Origin: Candidatus Flexicrinis affinis | GTDB lineage: Bacteria; Chloroflexota; Anaerolineae; Aggregatilineales; Phototrophicaceae | Length of the DNA stretch: 64,000 nt | Assembly: GCA_016716525.1 (NCBI GenBank) | Contig: JADJWE010000001.1 | Span: forward strand, 992,001 to 1,056,000 | Reading direction: 5' to 3' | Shown here: positions 8,515-17,264 of the stretch, in pieces | Numbering within the stretch: position 1 is the stretch's first letter | Layout: every line of letters starts with the position of its first letter | The notes under the pieces: generated by a model | What the model saw: only the letters and a program-made list of their open reading frames with translations | Databases searched by the model: none | Told to the model about the DNA's origin: nothing | Program-made: the position numbers and the translations under genes

Positions 8515-9798
8515 ATGAGCGACGAGAAGCGCGATTGGAGCAAGGGCGTACGGCTGGTGCCATCTAGGCAGGGTACGCGTATGGTGTCGATTCGTGCGCT
8601 GGTCGAGCGGGTGGTCGATCAGTTCATGCGTGAGTTTGGAGACGATCATCCCGATGTCGTGGCCGCAAAGACCCGGACCGAACGGCTGAAGCTGCTGCGC
8701 GATACCGTGCTGTACGTGACCGCCATCGAGTCGGCAGACTTGGATCAGGCCGAGCTGGCAGCGCTGACGGACGAGGCGTACTCGGAACTCTTTGGTTACG
8801 GCGGCCTCGACCGGTACCTTGCCGACCCGGCGGTATCGACTGTCACGTTCGAAGGTATCGAGAAGACTGCGGCGCGGTCGGGATTGGGCGAGCTGGAGCC
8901 TGCTGGCCGGGCGTTTGAGGATTTCGCATCCCTGCAGCGGGTGCTCGTGCGGATGCTGGCCGACGCCGATACGGAGCTGGGTCACAGTCCTTACTATGAA
9001 GTCGGTCTGACTGCCTTCGGGCGGCGCATGTGTCTCAATCTGGTGATGCCTCCCGCCGCCTCCCTGCCCGAAGGCTACATCCGGCTGCATCCGGCTGAAC
9101 CGATCCCGCTTAATGCGTTCGCAGATGGCGAAACGACGCTGGCCGTGCTGCGGGCCATCGCCCGATCGTCGCACGGGGTGCTGGTTGTGGGCGAGGCGGA
9201 CAGTGGCAAGACGACGCTCGCCGGCGCGTTGGCTCGCGAAGCTGACGCACGGTCAGTGCGTTCGATTGAGCGTGCGGGCGAACTTGCGCTGGCAGGTGGC
9301 GCAGAACGGTTCGTCGTGCAGTGGCCGAAGGACGACCGACCTCCGGTGTCTTTTGCCGAGACGGCCGCTGCCGCAGCGGAGCTGCCGTGCGAGCTGCTGG
9401 TGGTCGACGAGATTCGTGCCGACGAACCTGCCGCCGTGCTGCCGCTGCTGAATGCCGCCGGCGTTAACCGGCAGATCTGGACCTTTCGCGGCACAGCCGA
9501 AGCGAAGCGCCTTGCGCCCGCGCTGTCCATGCTGACCCTACGCGCCATGCAGGCGGCAGGGAGTGCCGACGGGCCGGCCAAGTCCGTGTTCGAGACGCTG
9601 CCGTTTGTCATCACGCTTCGGCGGCGCAAGGGCAGACTTGCGATTGTTGGGATCAGCGAATGGCAGGCGGACGAAGCCAGAGCGCCCAGCATGGTCGAGT
9701 TGTTGGGGCAGGGATGGAACGGACTTGAACCGACAGGCAAAGTGCCGCAGCGTGCGCTCGATGTCGATCCGACGCGATGGGCGAAGCCGTCAGAGTAG
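8515..9798 (+). CDS. CpaF/TadA-like secretion ATPase, solitary
   Basis: A 427-residue P-loop ATPase of the type II/IV secretion (CpaF/TadA/VirB11) superfamily. The N-terminal domain has the family's LDRYLADPAVSTVTFEG strand (about residue 98) and YYEVGLTAFGRRMCLNLVMPP (about 160). The motor domain has Walker A GEADSGKTTLAG near residue 224 and a Walker B-like ELLVVDEIRADE near 298. The expected His box (HAN) is replaced by FRGTAEAK, and an ordinary GxxGSGKTT is altered to GEADSGKTT. No pilin, TadB/TadC or prepilin peptidase gene is nearby. It follows the phosphoribosyltransferase by 3 bases. It may be a degenerate pilus motor or may have been recruited to another role. The 3' end overlaps the convergent mtnA by 9 bases. 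Confidence 0.75.
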   Translation: MSDEKRDWSKGVRLVPSRQGTRMVSIRALVERVVDQFMREFGDDHPDVVAAKTRTERLKLLRDTVLYVTAIESADLDQAELAALTDEAYSELFGYGGLDRYLADPAVSTVTFEGIEKTAARSGLGELEPAGRAFEDFASLQRVLVRMLADADTELGHSPYYEVGLTAFGRRMCLNLVMPPAASLPEGYIRLHPAEPIPLNAFADGETTLAVLRAIARSSHGVLVVGEADSGKTTLAGALAREADARSVRSIERAGELALAGGAERFVVQWPKDDRPPVSFAETAAAAAELPCELLVVDEIRADEPAAVLPLLNAAGVNRQIWTFRGTAEAKRLAPALSMLTLRAMQAAGSADGPAKSVFETLPFVITLRRRKGRLAIVGISEWQADEARAPSMVELLGQGWNGLEPTGKVPQRALDVDPTRWAKPSE

Positions 9799-10833
9799 CT
9801 GCCCGGCGGCGGCCTTCCGCAGCGACTCGGTAAACGGGGGCCGCGCGATCCCGTACTCGGTGATGATACCGGAGACGTAGCGCGCGGGCGTCACGTCGAA
9901 GGCCGGGTTGCGCGCCCGGAAGTGATCGGGCACGAGTTTGTTGCCATAAGGGTTGGTGACCTCTTCGGGGCCGCGCTCCTCGATCGGGATTTCGCCGCCG
10001 CTCGCCAGCGACAGGTCGACGGTCGATGTCGGCGCGACGGTATAGAACGGGATTCTGTTCTCCTTAGCTAGCACGGCAAGCTGGTACGTCCCGATCTTGT
10101 TGGCGAAATCACCGTTGGCGGCGATGCGATCGGCGCCGACGAGCACCAACTGCACCTCGCCGCGCTGCATGAAGTAACCGGCCGCTGTGTCAGGCAGTAT
10201 ATCGTACGAGATTCCCTGCTGCTCCAGTTCCCACGCTGACAATCGCGCGCCCTGAAGCCGTGGGCGAGTCTCGTCGAGAAAGACGTGAAAATGCGTACCT
10301 GCCTCATGTGCGGCGCGGATCACGCCCAGCGCGGTGCCGTAGTCGACTGCCGCCAGCGCCCCGGTATTGCAGTGGTGCAGGACGGTCGAATCGTCGGTGA
10401 TCAGGTCGCGCCCGTGGCGGCCGATCGCCTTGCAGATTTCCACGTCGGCGTCCGCCATCGACATCGCCGCATCGACAAGCGCGCGGCGGAATTCGTCGGC
10501 GGTGCGGTAGTCCTGCTGCTCGGCCAGCTTGAGCATCGTATCGACGGCCCACGCCAAGTTGACTGCGGTCGGCCGCGCGTTCTTGAGCAGACTGGCCGCC
10601 ATCGAGAGGTCGGCGCGAATGCCCTCCGGTGAGCGTGCGAGGCTCGTGACTCCGGCCAGCGCCATGCCGAACGCCGCCGACACGCCAATCGCCGGCGCGC
10701 CGCGCACGGTCATATTGGTGATCGCTTCGGCGACCTGTTCGACCGTGCGCAAATCGACGGTTTCGAACGACCACGGCAGCGCCCGCTGGTCAATCATGCG
10801 TACGACGCCGTCCACCCAATCGACCGTGCGCAT
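9790..10833 (-). CDS. mtnA: S-methyl-5-thioribose-1-phosphate isomerase
   Basis: A 347-residue aldose-ketose isomerase of the eIF2B-like fold that converts methylthioribose-1-phosphate to methylthioribulose-1-phosphate in methionine salvage. The signature elements are complete: RGAPAIG (44-50), the catalytic Cys in HHCNTGALA (Cys155), DETRPRLQGARL near 187-198, and the catalytic Asp in VGADRIAANGDFANKIGT (Asp235). Length is normal. The ATG overlaps the stop of the upstream nicotinamidase-like gene in a TGATG junction, so the two form one operon. The substrate would be made by the mtnP product encoded at about 51 kb. No later methionine-salvage genes (mtnB, mtnC, mtnD) are seen in the window. 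Confidence 0.96.
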   Translation of the reverse strand: MRTVDWVDGVVRMIDQRALPWSFETVDLRTVEQVAEAITNMTVRGAPAIGVSAAFGMALAGVTSLARSPEGIRADLSMAASLLKNARPTAVNLAWAVDTMLKLAEQQDYRTADEFRRALVDAAMSMADADVEICKAIGRHGRDLITDDSTVLHHCNTGALAAVDYGTALGVIRAAHEAGTHFHVFLDETRPRLQGARLSAWELEQQGISYDILPDTAAGYFMQRGEVQLVLVGADRIAANGDFANKIGTYQLAVLAKENRIPFYTVAPTSTVDLSLASGGEIPIEERGPEEVTNPYGNKLVPDHFRARNPAFDVTPARYVSGIITEYGIARPPFTESLRKAAAGQLL

Positions 10834-11555
10834 CAGGCCACTACCTCGCTTACGACCTCGACGCCGTTCAGCATCATCGAATACAGAAACACGATGTGGA
10901 GCAGGTCACCGTCATGCGGCACTGCGCCGATCTGCTGGGCAGTGTCGACAGGCAGATTGTACGTATCCACGGCGTTCACGGGTACGATCACCCGGACGCC
11001 GGCCCGCTGGTGTTGATTGGCTGATAGGCGCAAGTGCATGGCGAGCTGGTAAGTGCACAAATCCGTGCAGTCGCCGACGGCAATCCACGTCTTGACGTGT
11101 GCGCGGGTGTCGAGCCACGCCTGAAAGCCGGTCGCGAATGCGCTGTTGATGCTGTTCTTTTCGAACACCGGAATCGAGTCGAAGAAGGGAAGCGCGCGAA
11201 ACGCATCCACCGTCTCGGCCTCCACCGTACCGCGGATGCAGTGCGGCGCATAGCTGGCAAACTCGACGGCGTCTACCGGGTGCGCGTCCTGTGTGAGGGC
11301 GATGTTGCGCACGCCGAGCGCCCACGCATCGCGGAGCAAAGCGGCAATCGGTGCGATGATGCCATCTACGCGCGGTGAGGCCAACGGGCCGACCGAGCAG
11401 AAGCCTTTAATGACATCGACGCTGACGATGCCAACCGCGTCTGGACCTGCTTGTGAAACAAGATCGCGCAGCGACGCCGGCTTGAGTGACTCCTGCCAAT
11501 CCACGACCCACGACAAGAAAGGCCTGCTGCGTTCGATTAGGGTGTCGACATTCAT
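10833..11555 (-). CDS. Isochorismatase-family hydrolase, probable nicotinamidase
   Basis: A 240-residue cysteine hydrolase. The catalytic triad of the family is visible as Asp47 (SVDVIKGF), Lys133 (FEKNSINSAF) and Cys163 (GDCTDLC). The nicotinamidase metal site also appears intact: Asp90 and His92 in LTQDAHP and His105 in APHCIRGT, followed by the VEAE motif typical of PncA (usually GxxGAE). This favours nicotinamide as substrate over isochorismate. About 35 N-terminal residues precede the core. It would feed nicotinate to the phosphoribosyltransferase encoded at 7150-8511. It overlaps mtnA by one base and is 58 bases from the DsbA-like gene upstream. Confidence 0.82.
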   Translation of the reverse strand: MNVDTLIERSRPFLSWVVDWQESLKPASLRDLVSQAGPDAVGIVSVDVIKGFCSVGPLASPRVDGIIAPIAALLRDAWALGVRNIALTQDAHPVDAVEFASYAPHCIRGTVEAETVDAFRALPFFDSIPVFEKNSINSAFATGFQAWLDTRAHVKTWIAVGDCTDLCTYQLAMHLRLSANQHQRAGVRVIVPVNAVDTYNLPVDTAQQIGAVPHDGDLLHIVFLYSMMLNGVEVVSEVVA

Positions 11556-11613
11556 CGGTTCCTCCTTGATCTTGGCGAGCAGGCCTATAGGGTTATATGG
11601 TACCGCGAAACGC

Positions 11614-12333
11614 CTATTGGAACGTTTCGACGATGGCTGCGATCCCTGTGATGCCGCGGTCGCTGACGGGCTGCGGCGAACCGCCGTCGACTCGATAGAG
11701 CACGGTGGGCGTGCTGCTTACGCCGAGCGACCGCGCGAGCCGCAGATCTGCCTCCGCTTGCGAAGCGTCCTGCGAGCAGCGTAGAAGTTGTGCGAAGTCG
11801 GTACCGGTGCGTTCAGCGATTCCCTGAGAGAAATTCGCGCCCGAGGTGCCGGACAAGACCAGTTCGTATGCCACTTCACTGGCATAAGCGTATGTGCCGG
11901 GCCGCTGTTCTTCAATGCACTCGAGCAGATTGGCGACTTGGTTCGTATTGGGGTTCGCGTTGGTGCCGGCCGTTGGCAGCGTGCGCATTTCGTAACGCGC
12001 TTGGCCAGTCTTCACGTAGTCGGAGATAAACTGATCCATCGTGGGCTTGTACTGCTGGCAAGCCGGGCAGTACCAGTCAAAGAACTCGACGATGGTGACA
12101 CGGGCCTCCGGATTGCCGATGACGTAGCCACCATCCGCAAGGCGCTCGTACGGGATGTCAGAGAAGTACGCCTCGTCGAACGATGCGCGACCGCCGCGAG
12201 ACGACACGAGCACCAACACAATGGCGATCAGCGCAACCGCGCCGATAATGGCGATCAAAAACGTCTGCTGGTTACTGCGTGCGGGGGCGGCCTTCGGGGT
12301 CGCGGCGGTCTTGCTTTTGGCTGCGTCAGCCAT
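11614..12333 (-). CDS. Membrane-anchored DsbA-like thioredoxin-fold protein
   Basis: A 239-residue protein with an N-terminal Ala/Lys/Pro-rich segment, one transmembrane helix (about residues 24-44) and an extracytoplasmic DsbA-like thioredoxin domain. The redox motif is CPAC (Cys89, Cys92) in EFFDWYCPACQQ, and the cis-proline loop is SSTPT near residue 209. Two further cysteines (LECIE and LRCS) lie in the inserted helical domain. It probably oxidises or isomerises disulfides outside the membrane. I take the start at the internal ATG because GAGGAG lies 7 bases upstream; a longer start 7 codons earlier is possible. A separate thioredoxin-like protein is encoded at about 43 kb. Confidence 0.85.
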   Translation of the reverse strand: MADAAKSKTAATPKAAPARSNQQTFLIAIIGAVALIAIVLVLVSSRGGRASFDEAYFSDIPYERLADGGYVIGNPEARVTIVEFFDWYCPACQQYKPTMDQFISDYVKTGQARYEMRTLPTAGTNANPNTNQVANLLECIEEQRPGTYAYASEVAYELVLSGTSGANFSQGIAERTGTDFAQLLRCSQDASQAEADLRLARSLGVSSTPTVLYRVDGGSPQPVSDRGITGIAAIVETFQ

Positions 12334-12445
12334 GGGAGACTCCTCAGTAATCACTCGGCGTGTCAGGTGGTAAGTCGAAATCGTAATACAAAACGGACGC
12401 GCGTCAAGCGGAGTTTACACTCTGATGACATTTGTAGGCGTGTCG

Positions 12446-12820
12446 TCAGAACTTTCTGATCAACGACTCACGTACGGACTTCGGCAGCGACTTGAACACC
12501 TGCTGATAAGCGTGTTCGATCATGTCCTCGATTTCCGGCGGTGGTATCGTCCCGTCCACGACCACCGTATTCCAATGACGTTTGTTCATGTGGTAGCCGG
12601 GTGTTACTGCGTCGTACGTCGAACGCAGCATGTCGGCGAGTACAGGTTCGCACTTCAGTGTGATGCGCGGTGGCGTGCTGCGTGGGTCGACCGACATCAG
12701 CGCGAAGATCTTGCCGTGCAAGCGAAACACCAGTGTATCGGCATCGAACGGGAAGTCGGACGTGACATACGGCAACGCGTCGCACATTTCGCGCAGGTCG
12801 TCAATCGAAAGCACGCTCAT
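12446..12820 (-). CDS. MmcQ/YjbR family protein
   Basis: A 124-residue protein of the MmcQ/YjbR family, which has a CyaY-like (double-wing) fold and is described as DNA-binding. Family marks include LREMCDALPYVTSDFPFD at residues 9-26, the VFRLHGKIFALMS strand pair, ITLKCEP, and the late GYHMNKRHWNTVVVDG motif around residues 75-90. It is full length. It starts 9 bases after the stop of the ADP-ribosylglycohydrolase gene, so the two are probably one transcript. Molecular function in this group is not established. Confidence 0.9.
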   Translation of the reverse strand: MSVLSIDDLREMCDALPYVTSDFPFDADTLVFRLHGKIFALMSVDPRSTPPRITLKCEPVLADMLRSTYDAVTPGYHMNKRHWNTVVVDGTIPPPEIEDMIEHAYQQVFKSLPKSVRESLIRKF

Positions 12821-12829
12821 GGTCTGCCC

Positions 12830-13777
12830 TTAGCTCCCGTAAACGCGCTGGCGTTCGGCGGCCATGCGTTCGGCGAGGTCTTGCATGTACGCGGCGTCCT
12901 CGATCTGTTCGCGCCAGTCGGCTGGGATCGAGTCGAGGCCGAGCCGCGCTGCCTGAATCCCGCCGGCGATGCAAGCGATGCTGTCGCTGTCGCCTGTCTT
13001 GAGGTTGGCGCCGAGCCTGATCGTCTCGACGTACGACTCGGGACGCTGTACGACGCAGTACAGTGCCATCGCGATGGCCTCGTCACCTGTCCAGCCCGTG
13101 CCGATGTGGTACAGTGCGTCGACCGCGTTCGTCCAACCCAACACATGACCGATGCGGCGCAGCACGTCGAGGAATTCGTCATTCTGCGCTGAGGGGAGGT
13201 GCTGCACTTGCGCCACGATGTCGTCAGGCGATACCCCCTCAAGCGCGAGTTTGATCGCATACGCGCCCGCATTGGTCGCCGCGATCGCTGCGGGATGCGC
13301 GTGTGTGATGATGCCGCTGGCTTCAGCGACTTCGATCATCCGCGCCGGGTCGAATTGATAGAGATATCCGACCGGCGCGACCCGCATCACCGAACCGCAC
13401 CCCTTCGACCCGTTAATCCCGCTTGTGCGCCAGTCGCGGGAGCGCTCATAGTTGCTCATGCCGTTCATGCATGTGGTGCCGGGTGCGCGCCGGTATTCGG
13501 GGTCGCTCTGCCGGTGGTTCCACACGACGAACCGCTCGCCGACCGCCTCCATGATCCGATCGATCGAGGCATCTAATCCGGCATCTAGGAGCCCTTCGGC
13601 AAGGGCTAATGTCATCTGAGTATCGTCGGTAAACCGGGCTGGAGCTGGCAGTTCGGTGATTCCGCTAGGACCATACTTCGCTTTGATGGCAGGCAGGTCC
13701 AAGAACTCGACGGGATAGCCGAGCGCGTCGCCGATTGCCAGTCCGAAGAGGATCGCTTCTGCATGTTGTCGACTCAT
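12830..13777 (-). CDS. ADP-ribosylglycohydrolase family protein
   Basis: A 315-residue DraG/ARH-fold hydrolase that would remove ADP-ribose from modified proteins or metabolites. The di-magnesium site is visible: IGDALGYPVEF (15-25), FTDDTQMTLALAEGL (49-63, with adjacent Asp51 and Asp52), the GCGSVMRVAPVGY core and GDSDSIACIAGGI near residue 255. All metal-binding acidic residues expected for the family are present, so it should be active. I chose the ATG over a GTG three codons upstream because GGTGGTG sits just before it. It heads a two-gene unit with the YjbR-like gene. No ADP-ribosyltransferase partner is seen nearby. Confidence 0.92.
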   Translation of the reverse strand: MSRQHAEAILFGLAIGDALGYPVEFLDLPAIKAKYGPSGITELPAPARFTDDTQMTLALAEGLLDAGLDASIDRIMEAVGERFVVWNHRQSDPEYRRAPGTTCMNGMSNYERSRDWRTSGINGSKGCGSVMRVAPVGYLYQFDPARMIEVAEASGIITHAHPAAIAATNAGAYAIKLALEGVSPDDIVAQVQHLPSAQNDEFLDVLRRIGHVLGWTNAVDALYHIGTGWTGDEAIAMALYCVVQRPESYVETIRLGANLKTGDSDSIACIAGGIQAARLGLDSIPADWREQIEDAAYMQDLAERMAAERQRVYGS

Positions 13778-13875
13778 AAACACCACCGTACACTAGAGGT
13801 GAACGTGCGTCCGAGCGCGCTGTTCAATCGTTCGAATCGTATCACGAAGTCTGTCGAATAGACCGGAGAAAGAGC

Positions 13876-15075
13876 ATGTCGGCACACGGCATATTGAGTC
13901 ATCCGTGGGCGCGCCGCGCCGGTACGGTCGTGGTCGCAGTGGCGATTTTCGCCGCGGGCGTCGCGTTCGGTAACGGAGGGATGGTCGGCGCTCAGGTCAC
14001 GCCGAATACGCGCCCGCCCATCGAGGTTGAAGAGGACTTCGCGGCTTTCTGGGAGACCTATAACCTCATCAACAAGATCTACCTTGAGCCGGTCGAACGG
14101 CAAATGCTCGTCGACGGTGCGATCAACGGCATGGTCGAAGCATTGGGCGACGAGTTCAGCGGGTACGTCGAGCCTGAATTGAACGCGTTCGACTCCGATC
14201 TCAGCGGATCGATCAGCGGCATTGGCGCGGTGATCGAGCGCGACGAGGAATTGGGGCGTGTCCGCATCGTCAACGTATACCCCGGCACCCCGGCTGAACG
14301 CGCCGGTGTACTGGAGGGTGACGTTTTCCTCGAGGTAGATGGTATCGATGTCCGCAGCTTCAACGCCGACCGATTGGCGGCGCGCGTGCGCGGCCCTGAG
14401 GGATCGACGGTCAATCTTGTTATGGAGCGTGACGGCGAAGAGATCGAGTTCGCCATCCAGCGCGCTCGCATCACCATTCCTAACATCGAAACGGACGTCA
14501 TCGGCGACAATATCGCCTACGTCAAGTTGTTCCAGTTCACAAGCGAGGCGCGGCGCCAGTTCGATCAGGCGATCTCGGAACTCGATTTGGACACGCGTAG
14601 CGGCCTAATCATCGACCTGCGCGGTAATCCCGGCGGTCTGTTGAGCAGTGCGGTCAGCATGGCAAGCGCGCTGATCGACGACGGCGTGGTCCTCTACGAA
14701 CAGTTTGGTGACGGCACCGAGCAGATCTTCGAAGCGGACGGAACGTCGCTCGGGATTGACATTCCCATTGTCGTCCTCGTCGACGAGCGCAGCGCCTCGG
14801 CGTCTGAACTGGTCGTGCGCGCGTGGACCGACTATGACCTCGTCACGGTGGTCGGCACACAGACGTTCGGCAAGGGCGTCGTGCAGAGCCAGCGCGACCT
14901 CGTCAACGGCGGCGGCTTGCGTCTGACGGTCGCACGGTGGCTGTCGCCCAACCGCGAGTCGATCCACGGCGAAGGGCTGGTACCCGACGTCGTCGTCGAA
15001 TGGGACGAAGAACTTCGCCGCGAGAACCCGGACGACGATCCGCAGTTGGACGCCGCGCTCAAGCTGTTCGAGTAG
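13876..15075 (+). CDS. S41-family C-terminal processing peptidase
   Basis: A 399-residue CtpA-like serine protease with an N-terminal membrane segment or uncleaved signal (residues 15-38), a PDZ domain (about 100-185, carrying the GxGA-type loop GIGAVIERDEELG) and the S41 catalytic core. The Ser/Lys dyad is provided by the ERSASASELV segment (residues 305-313) and Lys333 in QTFGKGVVQ. The IIDLRGNPGGLLSSAV motif near 250 forms the substrate-binding strand. It probably degrades or trims envelope proteins from the outer face of the membrane. The gene stands alone and is followed by a strong terminator. Confidence 0.94.
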   Translation: MSAHGILSHPWARRAGTVVVAVAIFAAGVAFGNGGMVGAQVTPNTRPPIEVEEDFAAFWETYNLINKIYLEPVERQMLVDGAINGMVEALGDEFSGYVEPELNAFDSDLSGSISGIGAVIERDEELGRVRIVNVYPGTPAERAGVLEGDVFLEVDGIDVRSFNADRLAARVRGPEGSTVNLVMERDGEEIEFAIQRARITIPNIETDVIGDNIAYVKLFQFTSEARRQFDQAISELDLDTRSGLIIDLRGNPGGLLSSAVSMASALIDDGVVLYEQFGDGTEQIFEADGTSLGIDIPIVVLVDERSASASELVVRAWTDYDLVTVVGTQTFGKGVVQSQRDLVNGGGLRLTVARWLSPNRESIHGEGLVPDVVVEWDEELRRENPDDDPQLDAALKLFE

Positions 15076-15100
15076 TACCCGCGTTGGTTAAGCGTTGGAC

Positions 15101-15140
15101 AACCGGGGGCGGTCAGCTCGATCGCCCCCGGTTATTGTTC
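15101..15140 (+). terminator. Rho-independent terminator after the S41 peptidase
   Basis: An 11-bp stem AACCGGGGGCG (15101-15111) with CGCCCCCGGTT (15123-15133) is followed by ATTGTT. It starts 26 bases after the peptidase stop codon and separates it from secG. Confidence 0.75.
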
Positions 15141-15214
15141 CTACTCAGGGCGCGCGGCCCATGATATACTTCTGCGCCTGAACACGTACTTTTCCCGTAT
15201 TGAGGGTATTCTGC

Positions 15215-15448
15215 ATGGCGGTAGCACTGCAAATCGCAACGATTATTCTCAGCATCCTGCTGGTCGTATTGATCCTGCTTCAGGTGCGCGGCGAGGGGCT
15301 TGGCAGCCTGCTCGGCGGCATCGAAATGGGTGGCATGGGCCGTACGCGTCGCGGCATCGAAAAGTCCGTCTTCCAGCTCACGATCGGGCTGGCCGCCGCG
15401 TTCCTTGTCATCTGCATCTTCTCGGCGGTCGTGACCCGGCAGCTCTAG
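15215..15448 (+). CDS. secG: Preprotein translocase subunit SecG
   Basis: A 77-residue protein with two transmembrane helices (about 3-24 and 54-73) and the diagnostic loop GEGLGSLLGG...GMGRTRRGIEKSVFQ between them. SecG joins SecYE at the translocon and aids protein export. The ATG start gives the usual MAVALQIATIIL; an upstream TTG in frame is less likely. It lies 25 bases before the start of a secreted peptide-binding protein, with which it may be co-transcribed. Confidence 0.92.
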   Translation: MAVALQIATIILSILLVVLILLQVRGEGLGSLLGGIEMGGMGRTRRGIEKSVFQLTIGLAAAFLVICIFSAVVTRQL

Positions 15449-15473
15449 TCGGGCTGCCGCGCTCCAAACGATT

Positions 15474-17264
15474 ATGCTTAGCGGCCGTCGCTGGCAGCTG
15501 ATACTCCTGCTCGCCGCCGCGGCCGTTTTTGCTGTCGCGGTCGTAAGCCGAGTCAATCGACCCGCACCGCCACCGACGGCGACACCGCGCGCAAGCGACA
15601 CGCCATCTGCCGCTGCTGTGCCGACCGACGAGGGCACGCCGCTTCCGATCCCCGATCCGACCAGTATCCCGACACCGGCCATCTTGGCGCTCGCCTCGTC
15701 CGACGGCGTGCCGACCTACCGCGAAGGCTTGGTCGGGCAGGTACAGCGGTTGAATCCGTTGTTTGCGACGCTGAACCCGGTCGACGCCGACATCACAGCC
15801 CTCATCTTCGAAGGCTTGACGACCATCAACGCTTTTGGCGAGCCGGTGCCGGCCCTTGCGGAGAATTGGATCGTTTCGTCGAACGGCCTCGAATACGTCT
15901 TCACGCTGCGAAACGACATCGTGTGGCACGACGGCACGCCGTTTGACGCGGCAGACGTGGCCTTTACGATGTCACTGCTGCGCCACCGCGACTTTCCCGG
16001 CGACCGCGCCCTGCGCGACTTCTGGCGCACGGTCGAGACGCAGCAGCTGAACGACCGGCAGATTCGTTTTCGGCTGACTCAGCCGCTGGGTGCCTTTCCA
16101 TACGCACTTCGTATTGGCATTCTGCCGGAGCACGTATTTGTTGGCATGCCGATCGAGGCGCTCGTGTCGCATCCGTTCAATTTCACGCCCATCGGTACTG
16201 GGCCGTATCAGCTTGAAGCACTGCGCGGCACGAGCGGCCAGATCGAGCAGGTCGACCTGCGGGTTGCGCCTAATTATGCGCTGCGGCAAGGCGCCGACAT
16301 CCCGACCATCGACCGGTTCTCGTTCCGGCTTTATGTCACGTTCGACGAAGCACTGGCCGGCCTCGACGCAGGCGAGATCGACGGCTTGGCGACACGTTCG
16401 CGTCAGGAGCGTGTACCGCTGCAAGATCGCGCCGTCAGCGGGTCGGTGGTGCTGCGCAACGCGATCGAGCCGACGTTGGGCGCTGTGATCTTCAACTGGC
16501 AGCGCGAGACCACCCGTTTCTTCACCGAGGAACGCGTGCGGCGTGCGTTGCTGCTTGGCACGGACCGGCGGCGGCTTGTAGAGCGCACGGCGCTGTTCCA
16601 GCAAGCCGTGTTTGCCGAAGGACCGTTGGTTCCCGGTGGGTGGGCGTTCGATCCGTCCCTGTCGACGCCGTATGACATGACGCAGGCGCAGTTCTTGCTC
16701 AGCGAAGCCCGCCTCGATCAATTCGTGCCGGAAGAGGCCGAAGGCGAAACTCCCACGCCGGACGGCCCGCTGGGGTTCGTCCTGCTGGTCGCACAAGACC
16801 CGGTGTTGGAACCTGTTGCGGAGCAGATCGCCGCGCAGTGGACGGCGCTCGGGTTCGCCGTGGACGTGCAGGTGCTGCCTGTTGACGAACTACAAGAGCG
16901 GCTGGACGCCGGGTTGTTCGACGCCGCGTTGGTCGAGTTGACACAGCTCGGGACGGCGGACCCGGACGTATATGACTTCTGGCACGATGCCGAGTACCCC
17001 GATGGCAAGAATTACGGCGGTGTCAGCGACCGGGTCATCAGCGAACTGCTCGAGCGCGCACGGCGTGAGCCAAACGCGCTAAACCGGAAGAACCTGTATT
17101 TCGATTTCCAGCGCGAGTTCCTCGCCCGCGCGGTGGCCGTACCCTTGTATTACCCTTTGTACAGCTACGCGACGAGCACCCGGGTCGAGAACGTGCAGCT
17201 CGGGTACCTCGGAAAAGCGTCCGACCGATTTGTCAGTATTGCCGACTGGCATCTGGCGAATTGA
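15474..17264 (+). CDS. Peptide/nickel-type ABC transporter substrate-binding protein
   Basis: A 596-residue family-5 solute-binding protein (DppA/OppA type). It has a short N-terminal hydrophobic helix (residues 8-24), a Pro/Thr-rich linker and the cluster C binding fold. Family signatures include GLVGQVQRLNPLFA near 83, ALIFEGLTTINAFGEPVPALAENWIVS near 105-131, and DIVWHDGTPFDAADVAFTMSLL near 143. No lipobox Cys is present, so it is probably anchored by the uncleaved helix or released. The permease and ATPase genes of an ABC importer are absent nearby, so its partner must be encoded elsewhere. Its last 32 bases overlap the convergent gene. Confidence 0.9.
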   Translation: MLSGRRWQLILLLAAAAVFAVAVVSRVNRPAPPPTATPRASDTPSAAAVPTDEGTPLPIPDPTSIPTPAILALASSDGVPTYREGLVGQVQRLNPLFATLNPVDADITALIFEGLTTINAFGEPVPALAENWIVSSNGLEYVFTLRNDIVWHDGTPFDAADVAFTMSLLRHRDFPGDRALRDFWRTVETQQLNDRQIRFRLTQPLGAFPYALRIGILPEHVFVGMPIEALVSHPFNFTPIGTGPYQLEALRGTSGQIEQVDLRVAPNYALRQGADIPTIDRFSFRLYVTFDEALAGLDAGEIDGLATRSRQERVPLQDRAVSGSVVLRNAIEPTLGAVIFNWQRETTRFFTEERVRRALLLGTDRRRLVERTALFQQAVFAEGPLVPGGWAFDPSLSTPYDMTQAQFLLSEARLDQFVPEEAEGETPTPDGPLGFVLLVAQDPVLEPVAEQIAAQWTALGFAVDVQVLPVDELQERLDAGLFDAALVELTQLGTADPDVYDFWHDAEYPDGKNYGGVSDRVISELLERARREPNALNRKNLYFDFQREFLARAVAVPLYYPLYSYATSTRVENVQLGYLGKASDRFVSIADWHLAN

